NCBI GenBank assembly: GCA_027596075.1
Contig: JADGJC010000111.1
Location: 4,362-66,410 of the forward strand
DNA from: Rhizophlyctis rosea
Taxonomy: Eukaryota > Chytridiomycota > Chytridiomycetes > Rhizophlyctidales > Rhizophlyctidaceae
Length of the DNA: 62,049 nucleotides
Direction of reading: 5' to 3'
Under the pieces are notes generated by a model. That model was not told where the DNA came from. It was given only the letters and a program-made list of their open reading frames with translations, and made no database searches. The translations under genes and the position numbers were made by a program. Below, in pieces: positions 33,239-44,854 of the stretch. Position 1 is the first letter of the stretch, and each line of letters starts with the position of its first letter.

Positions 33239-36200
33239 ATGGGGTAAGGAACAAAGCAAATTCCCAGCATGAGCTTGAGTATCCAATGCTAATCAACTTT
33301 CTGTTTTGCCCGAACCTTCAACAGTATTCCGGCCCTCTTCCGGTAAGTCCACCCGTTGCTCACCTGCACACTGACAAACCCTAAACCTCATTCCACAAAA
33401 CAGATGGCTATCGGAGAAGTACCCGAAAGTCACTACCCCAGTGGTGGAAGAACAACCAAGAGAAATCAGCGGTCACGTCTTACCTGTCGATATCAGCAAG
33501 CCAAATCCAAATGGTTTCGAATTCGATAACCTCTACCTCGACATGAATGGTATCATCCATCCTTGCTGTCATCCTGAGGACAAACCCGCCCCCGCTACCG
33601 AGGACGAAATGTACGTCGAGATCTTCAGGTACATTGACAGAATCATGGGTATGATCAGGCCCAGGAAGGTTCTCTACATGGCCATTGGTGAGTTGTGTGT
33701 GTGGATGTGGGTGAGTGGGTGGTGAGTGGGAGGGAGTGGGTTTGGTGATGGGTGCGCGGAGCGCACTTTTTGGCGCGAAATATGGGTGGATGGGTATTTG
33801 AGCAAAGCGAACGGAGTGCAGGCGGAGCGCCAGCGGAGATGGGTGGGTGGGTGGGTGCGCGGAACCCACAGCCTGGCGCAAAGCGCCTATCTTAGTTTTA
33901 GTTTAGATTTGGCAATTGAGAAGGCAATCTTACTTACACAGTATCAATGCACTGCACACAGATGGAGTAGCCCCTCGCGCAAAGATGAATCAACAACGAT
34001 CACGTCGTTTCCGAGCGGCACAAGAAAGCATCGAGAAGTTGGAGGAGGAGGAGAAGCTCCGAAAGGAATGGGAAGGTGCGTTCATGGTTGTGATGATGTA
34101 TGAGATTCTTATTCAGACCGGCTAACGATCATGTTCACCACAGCTGCTGGAGACAAGCTGCCTGAAAAGGAGGAAAAGCAACACTTCGATTCCAACTGCA
34201 TTACTCCCGGAACGCCGTTCATGTCCAATTTGGCCGTCTGCTTACGGTACTACGTCGCGATCCGTCTGCAAACAGATCCTGGATGGCGGAATGTAAGTGT
34301 GCACGGGATATTTTCTCTATTTGAAAGTTATATACTGAAATACATCCCATGTCCAGCTGAAAGTGGTTCTGTCTGACGCCAGCGTTCCTGGAGAGGGAGA
34401 GCACAAAATCATGGATTACATCAGGCGTCAACGTTCTCAACCCGGTTACGACCCGAACACCTCCCACTGCTTGTATGGTTTGGATGCCGATTTGATCATG
34501 CTTGCTCTAGCCACACATGAGCCGCACTTCCGCATCCTGCGTGAAGATGTCTTCGCCAATGACAAATTCAACAACTGCTTCATTTGTGGCCAACCGGGTC
34601 ACAGAGCGGAGGCTTGTCAAGGTAAGCTGTGATTGACCATTGCACCTTGGTGGTCGACAGTATCTAAAGTCGTAAACATCGCTTTTGTAGGCAAGCCGAA
34701 AGAGAAGAAGGGAGAATTCGACGAAAAGGGAGCGGATGAAGGACCGAAGCCGTTCATCTTCTTGCACGTCAACATCTTGCGAGAATACTTGGAAGCTGAA
34801 TTGAAGGTCAACGACCTGCCTTTCGAATGGGATCTGGAGCGCGCCATGGACGATTGGGTGTTCATGTGTTTCTTTGTCGGGAATGACTTCTTGCCCCACT
34901 TACCTTCTCTTGAAATCAGAGAAGGGGCGATCGACAAGCTCATCGACCTATGGAAGAAGAACTTGCCAAATTGGGGAGGCTATCTCACCAACAGCGGGAG
35001 CATCGAGTTGGAAAAGGTCCAAAGGATGATGGTTGATATGGGCGCCATGGAGGACGAGATCTTCCGCGAGCGGCGGCAGGTGGAAGAGCGGAAGCGCAAC
35101 GCGCGCATCAGGAGGGCACGGGAGGCGCGCGAACAGCAGGAATGGCAGGCGCGTGGTGGGGATCGGGATCAGAGGCCGTACGTGGCTCAACAGATGTTGC
35201 CGGAGATGTTCCCGGCGAGGGGATTCGAGCAAGCCAAGGCGGCGGCGGAAGCGGCGAAGAAGGAGGCGGCGGCTCGGACACCTCCGAAAGGGGCTTCCAA
35301 CGATGCGAACAAGGCTGCTGCAGATGCGCTCAGGGCGTCTCTTTTTGCCTCACCCTCAACACAACCTGCGAGTTCTCCTTCCACAGAACTTCCCGCGAGG
35401 CCTTCGACCCCGACCAAGAGGAAGTCGGACGTTTTGGAGGAGAACGCTGAGGAGGGGACGCCGAAGCCAGCGGATGCCGATGGGGACACTGAAATGGGAG
35501 AGGCTGGTCAGGAGATTGAGAAGGAGGACATCAGTGACGAGGAGGACGAGGAAGCCGAAGCGGAGGTTGACGACGATGACGCCGAGGTTGAGGAAACTCT
35601 TATTGTGGCGGATGTACCGATCCCTCACAAGCCCAAGCTGTCGCCCGAAGAAGAGGAGGAGGAACCGGAGGACAATGTGCGACTGTGGGAATCCGGATGG
35701 AAACAACGGTATTATCAGAACAAGTTCCAGGTGGACGAGACCGATGTTGCGTTCCGAAGAAGGTAAGATATACCGCAAACTCCCACCCACTCATCACGCC
35801 TCAAACTAACCCACTCTTCGCAAACTACAGAGTCGTCACCGCCTACGTCGAAGGCCTCTGCTGGGTCCTCCAATACTACTACCAAGGCTGTCAATCCTGG
35901 CACTGGTACTTCCCCTACCACTACTCCCCCTTCGCATCCGACTTCGATTTCATCGATTCCCTGGACGTCAAGTTCGAGCTCGGACAACCCTTCAAGCCCG
36001 TCGAACAACTGATGGGTGTCCTCCCCGCGGCGTCCCGGGCGCATATCCCGAGTTGCTTCCATCCCTTGATGACGGACCCGGAGAGCGAGATTATTGATTT
36101 TTACCCGGAGAAGTTCCCGATTGATTTGAATGGGAAGAAGTATGCTTGGCAAGGTGGGTTTTTGGGTGAGGGTTGAAGTGAGGGGTGGGGTGNNNNNNNN

Positions 36201-37904
36201 NNTTTTGGGGTATCTTTTTTGGTGGCCATGGGGTTTTTTTGGGTGGGGTTTGTGGTGGGGGGGGGGGGGGGGGGGGGATTTGGGGTTTCGAAAGGGATGA
36301 TACTTTCAAGCAACACGCCAGTTCTGCTTCTGATAAAGAATGAAAGAGAACTGCTTTTCTCGAATTATCTGATTTTCGAAATATTTGTGGAGGCATCGGT
36401 CAATTGGGAGACGGTCAACATATTAAAACAGCATGCTAACCACCAATCTTCTACCCAACCAGGTGTGGCTCTCCTCCCCTTCATCGACGAACAGCGCCTC
36501 CTGACCGCCATGGGTCCCTACTACGAACACATGACACCAGAAGAAAAGCAGCGGAACGAGATGGGGAACGAGATTCTTGTCGTTGGGTCTGCGCACTTGT
36601 TGTTTGAGGACCTCTGTTCGCTGTTTGGGAAGAGGAATGCCGGACAGGTTGGTGGTGTTGGGGATTTGGATATGGATATGGAGGAAGAGGTTGTTGACAA
36701 TGGTGATTTTTGTGTGCAGGCTCAGGAGCTTAGCCCGAAGTTCAGCCAGAAGATGTTTGGGAGTGCGTTGGCGGATCCGGAGGCGTGTATTCCGGGGAGT
36801 ACGTTTGAGAGTCCGTTGGTGCAGTTGGGGATGCCGGATATCAGTGATAATCGGACTATCAGGTATGCGTTTCAAAACTTTATCCTTTTGATTGCATCGT
36901 CCGCAAGAGAAGCTCATTGTTTCTTTTTCTACTCCAGCGTGATATACAAAATGCCACCCGTGCCTGAGGGCCACATCTTCAAAGCGGTGCTTTTGGACGG
37001 GGCGAGGTTCGAGGATCGGGTGTTGGGTCCTGATGATGTGTATGCGGTGAAGATGGGGTGGAGTTCGAGGGGGAGGGGAAGGGGGAGGGGGAGGGGACGT
37101 GGTGGGTTTGGGAGGGGTGGAGGGTATGGGGGTCAGAATGATGCTAGTGGACGGTTCATTCGGTAAGTTTTCGTATTTGAGAAATGTTTCTTTCGGTAAG
37201 GATATTTGGACTAAACCGACAATCATCTTTACAGCCACGGCATGGGCCGCTCGAACTTCGAACACGTCGACAAGCGCCAACGGTACGAGCCGGACTACAC
37301 TCGCGGCCGGAACGAGATTGGGTATATGGGAAATCAAGAGGGCAACTTTGATTACTCGAACAAGAATTATGGTGGCGGGTACCGTGGTGGTGGTAGTGGT
37401 CGTGGGTCGTCGTATCAGGATCGGGGCAATTACTCGGGTGGGTTTTCGAGGGGCGGGCAGGGGGATCGATATCAAGGTGGTGGGAGGGGAGGGTACCAGG
37501 GTGGTGGTGGCGGAGGTGGGAATTACTCCAATGGGGGCGGGTACGGTAGTGGGAACAGGGATGGTGGTGGAAGGGGAGGTAGGGGCGGGTCGTACGGCGG
37601 AGGATATACACCTTCGACGTCATACAATTACAGCAGTCCGCGGCCGTACAGCAACAACAACAACAATCCGTCGTCTGCGTCGTCATCGGGGAGTTATACG
37701 ACCCCGAATGGAGGGAGTATCCACCCGCCGGGTGTGTCACCGACGAGTCAGTATGGGAGTCCGCAGACGCCTACGCCGAGGCCGCAGGGGAATTTGGGGT
37801 GGAGTAGGAATGTTGCGGGGCAGCAGCAGGGGCAGGGGCAGTATGGTGGACGGGGTGGTGGCGGGAGGGGCGCGCCGAGGGATGGGCAGAGGGGTGGGAG
37901 GTAG
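33239..37904 (+). CDS. RAT1: 5'-3' exoribonuclease Rat1/Xrn2
   Basis: A nuclear 5'-3' exonuclease that matures RNAs and releases RNA polymerase II after cleavage. Eleven exons in phase: 33239-33243, 33325-33342, 33404-33687, 33962-34075, 34144-34292, 34357-34621, 34691-35762, 35831-36153, 36463-36862, 36938-37162, 37235-37904 (1174 residues). The start is the canonical [17 protein letters not shown]; the first coding exon is only 5 nt (ATGGG). Catalytic-region motifs: [59 protein letters not shown], then a CCHC knuckle ([14 protein letters not shown]) typical of Rat1/Xrn2 rather than Xrn1, [15 protein letters not shown], and the region-2 block [16 protein letters not shown]. An acidic insert lies at 35500-35600 and a long RGG/Gly-rich tail at the C-terminus. 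Confidence 0.96.
36193..36202. other. Assembly gap (10 N) in RAT1 intron 8
   Basis: Ten N residues lie inside the intron 36154-36462, followed by a long G run at about 36258-36277. The intron is longer than its neighbours, so its true length is unknown. The exons on both sides are intact. Confidence 0.97.
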
Positions 37905-38489
37905 ATGGATGTGTGAGTGAGGGTGTTTTTTGGGAAGGGGTGTTTTGATGTAAATTATAGGGAGGGTATTTAGTGGTTTGCATATCTGTTTTTGTGTTGA
38001 AGTTTTGTGTAAAATGATGTTTTTTTTCCTTTTGACTTTTTGAGTTGAGTTATGGGATGTGGTGATATGGCGATTATGGAACACCGGTAGCGGAAAACGC
38101 GAATGAAATATTTGACATTGAATGTGCACTGAATGGTCATCTAAATGTGCATGCGTTCTCAACACGTTTCACACCCTTTCTCCAATCTAGATGCCAGTTA
38201 ATGGCGCAATTGGAGACAAGCCACTACCGGCAGTCACTGTGCATTCTTGGTGGCTTGTCTTGTGCAAGAAGTCTGAACTCTGGACGTCTCGTTTACTTCG
38301 TTTCTTGTTTATGCTTTACCGACATTCTCACGCTTCTGTTCAGGACCTTCAGGTCCCGTTCCCATTTCAAACGCTGTTTCATTTGCACCGTGAACTCACT
38401 CCTGAGTTACTCCAAGTGGTCACCCACTCCACTTGGGGCTGCAGGTGTCTCGATTTCTCCTCATAAGGCAGTTGATTGGTGTTGAACAG

Positions 38490-39467
38490 ACATGACTGCT
38501 GTTCTCCGTATTAAAGGCACCAAACGTCACCTCGTCGTGGATTGCGGCGGTGTTGTTCGCGTTGTTGAATGTGGAGTTGACAACCGGCTTCATGAATTCC
38601 TTTCCTTTTTGAGGAAACATTTTGGTGCTGGGGTGGGGAAGGTGGAACTTGGACTCCCGGGTGGGAGGGGTGTTGTTCCTCACGCGGATGTGGTTTGATA
38701 TTCCCGGGTTGGAAAAACATATGGCACTCGATGCGTGGGTTGAGATGAAGTTTGTTTTGGCGTATGGGTTCCAAACTCCTGTTGACAACTTGAGAGTGGA
38801 CTATATGGGGCTGGAGGTGGCATTCGGCTTGCTGGGTAAAGTCTCGAAAAGTCCAACTGGTACACGGGGCCTTCAGTCTAATACGCTCACTGAGAGGGAT
38901 CCAACCAGTCGTCTCAACAAATCAATTGGATGACATCCAAAAACAGTTGAATGATTCAAGGCGTGGTAAGGTGTTTTCCTCGCATATGGGTTTTGAAATC
39001 GAAATGAACATGTACCCAAACCAGAGCTAAATGCTTTGAAACGCTGGAAAGAGTCTCAGCTTTGCCTACGGTATCGGACGCTGCCGATGGGGGATCATCA
39101 CTTTGCTGTCAGCGGGGATCATGTTGATGAGCGGGAAGTTCAATCCTGGCGTCAGTGAGGTGAAGATTGGGAGGGAGGTCAGATCCTTGGCTGGAGATTT
39201 CCCATTAAAGGGGGGGGGGGGGGGGAGTTGTTTCTCATTGCGGAGTAAAGAGGGTGTCTGTGCGACGGTGTATGTGCGTTTGATTGAGCAATCTGAGGGA
39301 GATTTGACTATTCAGCTGTTTGGTATACCGCTTGTAATGTACAATATTGTTAATAAGTTGTTGCAGGTGCATCAGGGGCCTTTCATTCTCAAGATGGTCT
39401 TACCATCGAGATCTTCTTTACAGTTTCCATCCTTACATCCGCCGCGTTGATGGTTCTGCATACTTAG
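38490..39467 (+). CDS. Unidentified multi-exon gene, coiled coil and C-terminal membrane anchor
   Basis: Not recognised. An exon ending GLEVAFGLLG (5'ss about 38837) joins, after an acceptor near 38898, to a coiled-coil-like stretch QLDDIQKQLNDSRR. A GTAAGG intron (about 38966-39025) then leads to ELNALKRWKESQL and RYRTLPMGDHHF. A later exon reads RSKEGVCATVYVRLIEQSEG and, after a clean GTATAC...TTGCAG intron, ends in a hydrophobic segment (TIEIFFTVSILTSAALMVLH) and stops at 39465-39467, as in a tail-anchored protein. A run of about 12 G near 39211-39223 lies between the two parts, and the frame across it is unclear, perhaps a homopolymer error. The start is not fixed. Confidence 0.4.
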
Positions 39468-39860
39468 TGGATTGTTTTTTTTTCATAAAGTGCTGAAGAT
39501 ATGCTAGTTATTTTGTAGTGCGATGGTATTCACAATCCATTGGCATTTCAGAACCTCTGGAATTGGAAATGGTCATGGACAAGCCTTGGTGAGGTTTGAT
39601 GGCGCTTGGGGAACTGGGGCGACATTGTGTATTGGACATTGGGAAAGTTCTTGACAGGTGACAGTTTGGGTGTTGGGCCGTGGGGCCCTGGGGGCCCAAG
39701 CCATTCTAGCTTTCAAAAATGATCGTGGGCAGTTTCATCTCGAAAAACATTCGACCCATCTCTTATGTATAGGCCTTCACCAGATCACGGAGAACAGGGC
39801 ACCATCGAAGAAACCCTCACTACAACCTCTTCCCACACATTTCCCACATTGCACGCGTCA

Positions 39861-41198
39861 ATGTCCGCAGCCACGCCCAACCTAGACGTCCTCATACGGA
39901 TTTTCGCCGATTTCCCCGTACCCCCCCTCCTCCGTTGCGAGCAAGCTTGCCGTCAGTGGTGTCACCTTAGTCGAACGCAAACAGGCTCAATCTGGCGACC
40001 GAAGCTCCTCGCCGCCTTTCCGGATGGATGTTTGCCGGTTTTGTGGATGAGTGAGAATTGGCGGGATGTGGTTTGTTTGTGGTGGGCAAGGCCTTGGACG
40101 CCTGTGAGGAGAGATGTAAGGCCGGAGTCGGAGATGGGGATTGGGAGGAGTGTGTTGGGGGGGAGCGTAAGACAGGAGGTGGTTGATTTGTTCATGCAGT
40201 GGGTGGGGTTCCGGTACTTTGGTGTCCAGTGTGGGAAAGTGTTGACTGACGAGGCCATATATGGAAACGATGATTACAAAGTGCACGGAAGACTACACTA
40301 CATCCGAACGTCGAAACCCCTCCGCTTGCCGGACCATGCCGTTATGGAAGATATTGATCATTTTTTCTGTGGAAACATGTGCGTTCGTCAATCCCGATAT
40401 ACCCCGCAGCAACCAAAAGGACCCACGTGCGTCTACGATCTCACCAACTTCAAAGACGGAGACCAACTTCCCGTCCCATATCTCTCGTTCGACTCCTCAT
40501 GTAGTGTCGTCGCGTGCAATGAGACCATCGCAGCTGTTTGGGACGTTGTGAACTTATGGGACATCTCACCAAGCTGCACCATCAAATTGATCCGGCTGTC
40601 AGACACGAAATGCATCGCGACAACGACCGCTTCACTACTCCACTTATTGAACAAAGAGCATTTCGTAATGACCCGATTCAATCTCATCACTGTGGAGTGT
40701 GAAGAAAAAGAGTCTGACGTCGCTCTCCCAACCATTAAAGTCTACTCCCTACACGACCTCACTCTCCTATACAAGCTACCGCTTCCATCCTCAACCCGGG
40801 CCATCTATCCTTTGAACACCGGAAACATCACTCTGGCCAACACCAGCAGTCTTCAAGTGCTAGATCCAGTGCCAAAGGCACTTTTTACGTTCGAGTCTTG
40901 GAGCAGAAAGGCGGGGAAGTGTATGGTTGTGCAGGTGCGGGAATGGGAGGTAGACGAGGACGGCACGAGAACGGGACGACCAGGGGTGGATCGGTTCATG
41001 TGGTGGAGTGAGCTTACTGACTTGGAGGAAATTGAGATGAAGGAAGAGGTGGAGCAGGACAGTCTGAGAGGTGATGTATGGGTGCAATGGTCGAGAAGAG
41101 GGAGGAGCCGAAGGTGCTTTCAGCGGGTGTCATCGGCGGAGGCAAGAGCTGGGCCGGAGACTGAAAGAGTTTCGGATTCGTCTTTTGAAGAGCTTTAA
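39861..41198 (+). CDS. F-box protein with propeller-like C-terminal region
   Basis: An intron-free gene. The N-terminal F-box (LDVLIRIFADFPVPPLLRCE then CRQWCHLSRTQTGSIWR) would bind Skp1 of an SCF ubiquitin ligase. The following 350 residues hold repeated beta-strand-like blocks (for example IAAVWDVVNLWDIS and TIKVYSLHDLTLLYKLPLP) as in a WD/Kelch-type substrate-binding propeller. The tail is charged. Start at Met 39861, close to the F-box; the frame is open upstream to 39765. The substrate is unknown. Confidence 0.75.
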   Translation: MSAATPNLDVLIRIFADFPVPPLLRCEQACRQWCHLSRTQTGSIWRPKLLAAFPDGCLPVLWMSENWRDVVCLWWARPWTPVRRDVRPESEMGIGRSVLGGSVRQEVVDLFMQWVGFRYFGVQCGKVLTDEAIYGNDDYKVHGRLHYIRTSKPLRLPDHAVMEDIDHFFCGNMCVRQSRYTPQQPKGPTCVYDLTNFKDGDQLPVPYLSFDSSCSVVACNETIAAVWDVVNLWDISPSCTIKLIRLSDTKCIATTTASLLHLLNKEHFVMTRFNLITVECEEKESDVALPTIKVYSLHDLTLLYKLPLPSSTRAIYPLNTGNITLANTSSLQVLDPVPKALFTFESWSRKAGKCMVVQVREWEVDEDGTRTGRPGVDRFMWWSELTDLEEIEMKEEVEQDSLRGDVWVQWSRRGRSRRCFQRVSSAEARAGPETERVSDSSFEEL

Positions 41199-41399
41199 CG
41201 TAGGTGTCTCGAGAACACATAAGCAGATTGCTAATTATGCTTTGCAACTCGACAAATGCAATGGGTACTTATTCACAGTAACAGAAAAGACATGTCGCAA
41301 CCTCAATACACACTTTGGTCCAATGTGCTCGCGGACATCAAATTAGGAATTCAGAATGTACAAAGGGTCCGGGATCAAAGGACGCGGAGACGTTAATTT

Positions 41400-44300
41400 T
41401 CATATCGGAGGCTCCGTAAACAAATGCTTGAACACAGTCGCACCACCAGCGATATCCGTGCTGCCAACGAGCACCTGCCACAACAAAAGAATTAGTAAAA
41501 GCTTACAGGACTCAATATGAGGGAAAGATCCGTACCTTGACACCCTTCTCCCTAGCACACTCCCTAATCTCCCTAACCTCCGCAAACGTCACACCACCCA
41601 CCACAAGCACAATCAACGACTGGAACTGTGATGGGTGCGGACGGCCACCGCCTAGGAAGCGACTGTGTGGGTACGGTTCGTCATTGTCACAATACCGGAC
41701 GGAACCGAAGTGATGCAAGCAAAACCCTTACCTAAAGCCACTCAAAACCCCACCCAACGTCCCACCATGCGACACATGCACCAAATCATCGACATCCCCA
41801 ACCGCCGGTACGCGATCTGTCTTCAGAGCGTCCAGCATGACTTGTTTGATGACGGATTGGTAGGGTGTTGTGGATGTTGGGTGGAGGACGTTTCTTTGTT
41901 TCCAAGACAAAGTCAGATGGGAAGAATAGACGTTGAAGATGGATTACAAAAAACTTCATACCGTAAATGATGCAACCCACTCCTCGCCCTCCCGATCGCA
42001 AACAACGTTGTGAACGTATCATTTAACCATGATTGTAGTTTAGAGCGGTAGAATGGGTCGTCGAGTTTTTGTTCCTGATCAAATAATAGGAGTCAATGTC
42101 CAGTTAACGCTGTGAGCATTCCGAAACGCACAACCAACCTCCCCTTCCTCCTTCAACGACCTCAACAAAGCCTGATACAGTGCATCTTTCAACGCGTTCT
42201 CATCGGCAGTCGTCAATCTCAACGTCGTGCCAATAACGGCGAAGGAGTAAGCTAGGAGGAGAACGACGTCATGGAAGGAGAAGTGGGCTGAGTCGTCTGA
42301 TACGTTTGCGGCTCCTGTTTGATCGATTTCCCTGTCAGACTAGATCGGCGTTGGACGGAACAATTGATAGATGAACTCACGACTAGCTCTAGAGAGCACA
42401 TCCTTAATCTGCTGCACGACAATGCCCGGGTCGGAGGTTTCCGAGAGGGAGAGGAGCATGATTTTCTCGACGCTGGCTAGTTCTTCCCAGTGTGATTTGT
42501 TGCTGGTGATTGCCGTTAAAGGGAATTCCGTTCATATTCGTCTGCAGAGTCTTGGAACTACCTCTCTTCTAGCGTCTGCACAGCCGCCGCAAGGCATTGC
42601 AACACTGGCGCTCTCCTTCGCAACACCCTCTCATCCCCTCGAAACGGCGCAAGGAACTTTTCCAGCTGCTGTAGAGATACTTTGCCTAGAATCTTCACTG
42701 ATGGTAAGATGATGTCATGCAATTCAGATGGACGAACGTACCCGTGGCACTTTGAAGTCCAGTGATTCTTTCGCGATGAGATCTACCAGGCGCTTTCTGG
42801 TTGGAGGCATCGATGTTAGTGAAAGAGACGAGGGGTGAAGTGAGTCACAATGACATACCGGATGACAACCAAACTATCTTTCTGCGCCAGCATGGTCAGC
42901 ACTGTCAATAGATCTACGGATTCGTCATCCCATCCGTGAGCGATTGAGCATGACACTATTGGAGATGGATCAGCTCGAATTCACGGCACGGGGGACGTTT
43001 ACAGTGCCCATACCGGATGCTGCCTCCGCATCGGATAGTAGCAAATTAGATTTAACTTCCAAATCAATAGATCCTTCTGTCACCCTTGAGAGTGTATCGT
43101 ACATTTGATCTAGCAGGTTGTCCGAGTGCATCGTAGGGGCGACCAGATCTAATGACTGGATGTTGGTCAATCGACTAGTGTTGTAAGGATTCGAGATGTT
43201 CATCGCCTATTTAAGTCATCATACCCGATCAATGATGATGACCCCAGCAGCCGTCTCGGATCTCCGGCGCGGCGACGATGCCGATTGGGAAACGATGCAC
43301 CTGGCAAGTAGTTTTGACGAATCCCCTGATTACGGGATTCGCATCAGTATGCCTCGCAGGCGCTGGAGTTTCAAAAAGATTGAGTTACCAAGGGCAAACA
43401 ACTCGTCACGGACATTCAGTGAATCCAAGACACCGTTGATGGAATAAGCAAGCAGTCTGATGTTGTTCTACACTAGCAGATTAGGGGGTATGTAGTGGAG
43501 AGGCCATTGCAGAAATGAGCGCACCTCGAAAGGTAAGGGTGTACGTAATGGGTTGAATTCATCGGAAGGACTTCTGGGTATTCCCCCTGACATATACTAC
43601 GATGTGAGATAGGCAATATGAAATGGACGCTGGACTCAAACCCCCATTACCATCAGACTGGGTAAGTGCGGGAAAGATCGATGCGGCAGAAGGTATGATG
43701 AAGAGATCATTCGTAAAGAGACTGACATTCAACGGTTGGTGTTGTATGGAGGCTGTTATGCTGCTCCCTGGTGGCATTTGCGCATAGCTACGTTGATACA
43801 TGTCAGACTCACGCGCCAGGCGAATGTCCAATGCCATTGAGCATCCCCACCTACTTTGATGTCTCCTCTAACCATTGATACAAACAACGTTCCACTCTCG
43901 CGAAATAACCCATCATGCCGTCGCCAGGCTGCTCCCCAAATCTTCCAGCCAATGACGGATCTGATGCCAAGCCAACACCATGGCCAGTTTCCGATAGAGC
44001 GCTTACAATGTGGCATTCGGAATATTGATTTCTCATTATGACAGCATTGAGTTCTTCCGCATGGCTTCCAATGTGAGAGCTCAAAAGGAAGACAACTTTG
44101 GGCCCGTCGGGCAGACTGTTGGAAGCAGTTAGGGTGGGGTTGTGACAGCCTCGACCCAGTAGCGTCTTAGCGTCGCACTACTCGCCTGAACCGCGTCGGG
44201 TTGTCGTCGCCAATATCGCCAAGACGCTTCAAATTCAATATGCCACCACGGAAGAGGCTGGCCACGCCACCCTTGACACTCCACTTCAGGACTGAAAGAA

Positions 44301-44400
44301 ATGCATCGTCTGCGTACACGGTTGCACCTATCAGAAGAGGGGCGACGTGGCCCCACGCCCGCTGGTAAACTGTGGCAAGGTCAAGCGTCCCCACAGGCAT
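41400..44400 (-). CDS. SCFD2-like Sec1-family domain protein
   Basis: It belongs to the Sec1/Munc18-related group; the closest match by eye is Sec1 family domain-containing protein 2, a poorly understood vesicle-traffic factor. Many small exons on the minus strand: the N-terminal LDLATVYQRAWGHVAPLLIG and ATVYADDAFLSVLKW; then PKVVFLLSSHIGSHAEELNA and MMGYFARVERCLYQWLEE; then PLNVSLFTNDLFIIPSAASI; then SLDLVAPTMHSDNLLDQMYD with EVKSNLLL; and near the C-terminus the hallmark SLIVLVVGGVTFAEVREIRE followed by VLVGSTDIAGGATVFKHL. The last motif resembles the conserved Sec1 ending. The start is Met 44400, or an upstream Met at 44487. The middle exons (41750-42900) are only partly resolved. Confidence 0.72.
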
Positions 44401-44854
44401 TGACGGTGACAGTGAGAAAGATGATACGTTGGACTCTTGGTTATCTATAGACGACGGGTTCTGCTGCTGCGCGTGGGAACCCACCAATGGCGATGAGAAG
44501 ATGGAAGTGTTGCAGGTCTTGACACTGGACCGTATTTATTTATTAGGTCTCCATCACGTGAATGGCCCGATTGCGCCACATCCTCAAAATTTCGTGACAC
44601 AACCGACTCACTCACAACTTTCACACGCTTCTTGAAATTGTCAGTCACTTGCAGAACAATTCAAAGACGCATCTGCGTCAAGACTATAGCTGTATAGACG
44701 GAATACATAGCGTGGTTATCAACCTGTAGAAGTAGTCCTGGGCTGGATGCTAAAGACTGCCGCTGGACGAGCACCACGCTGTAACAGGATCTTGGCACCT
44801 TTGGCTTCAACTTCCCCGAACCTCCTTTGTTTACATACACCCGCACCACCAAAA

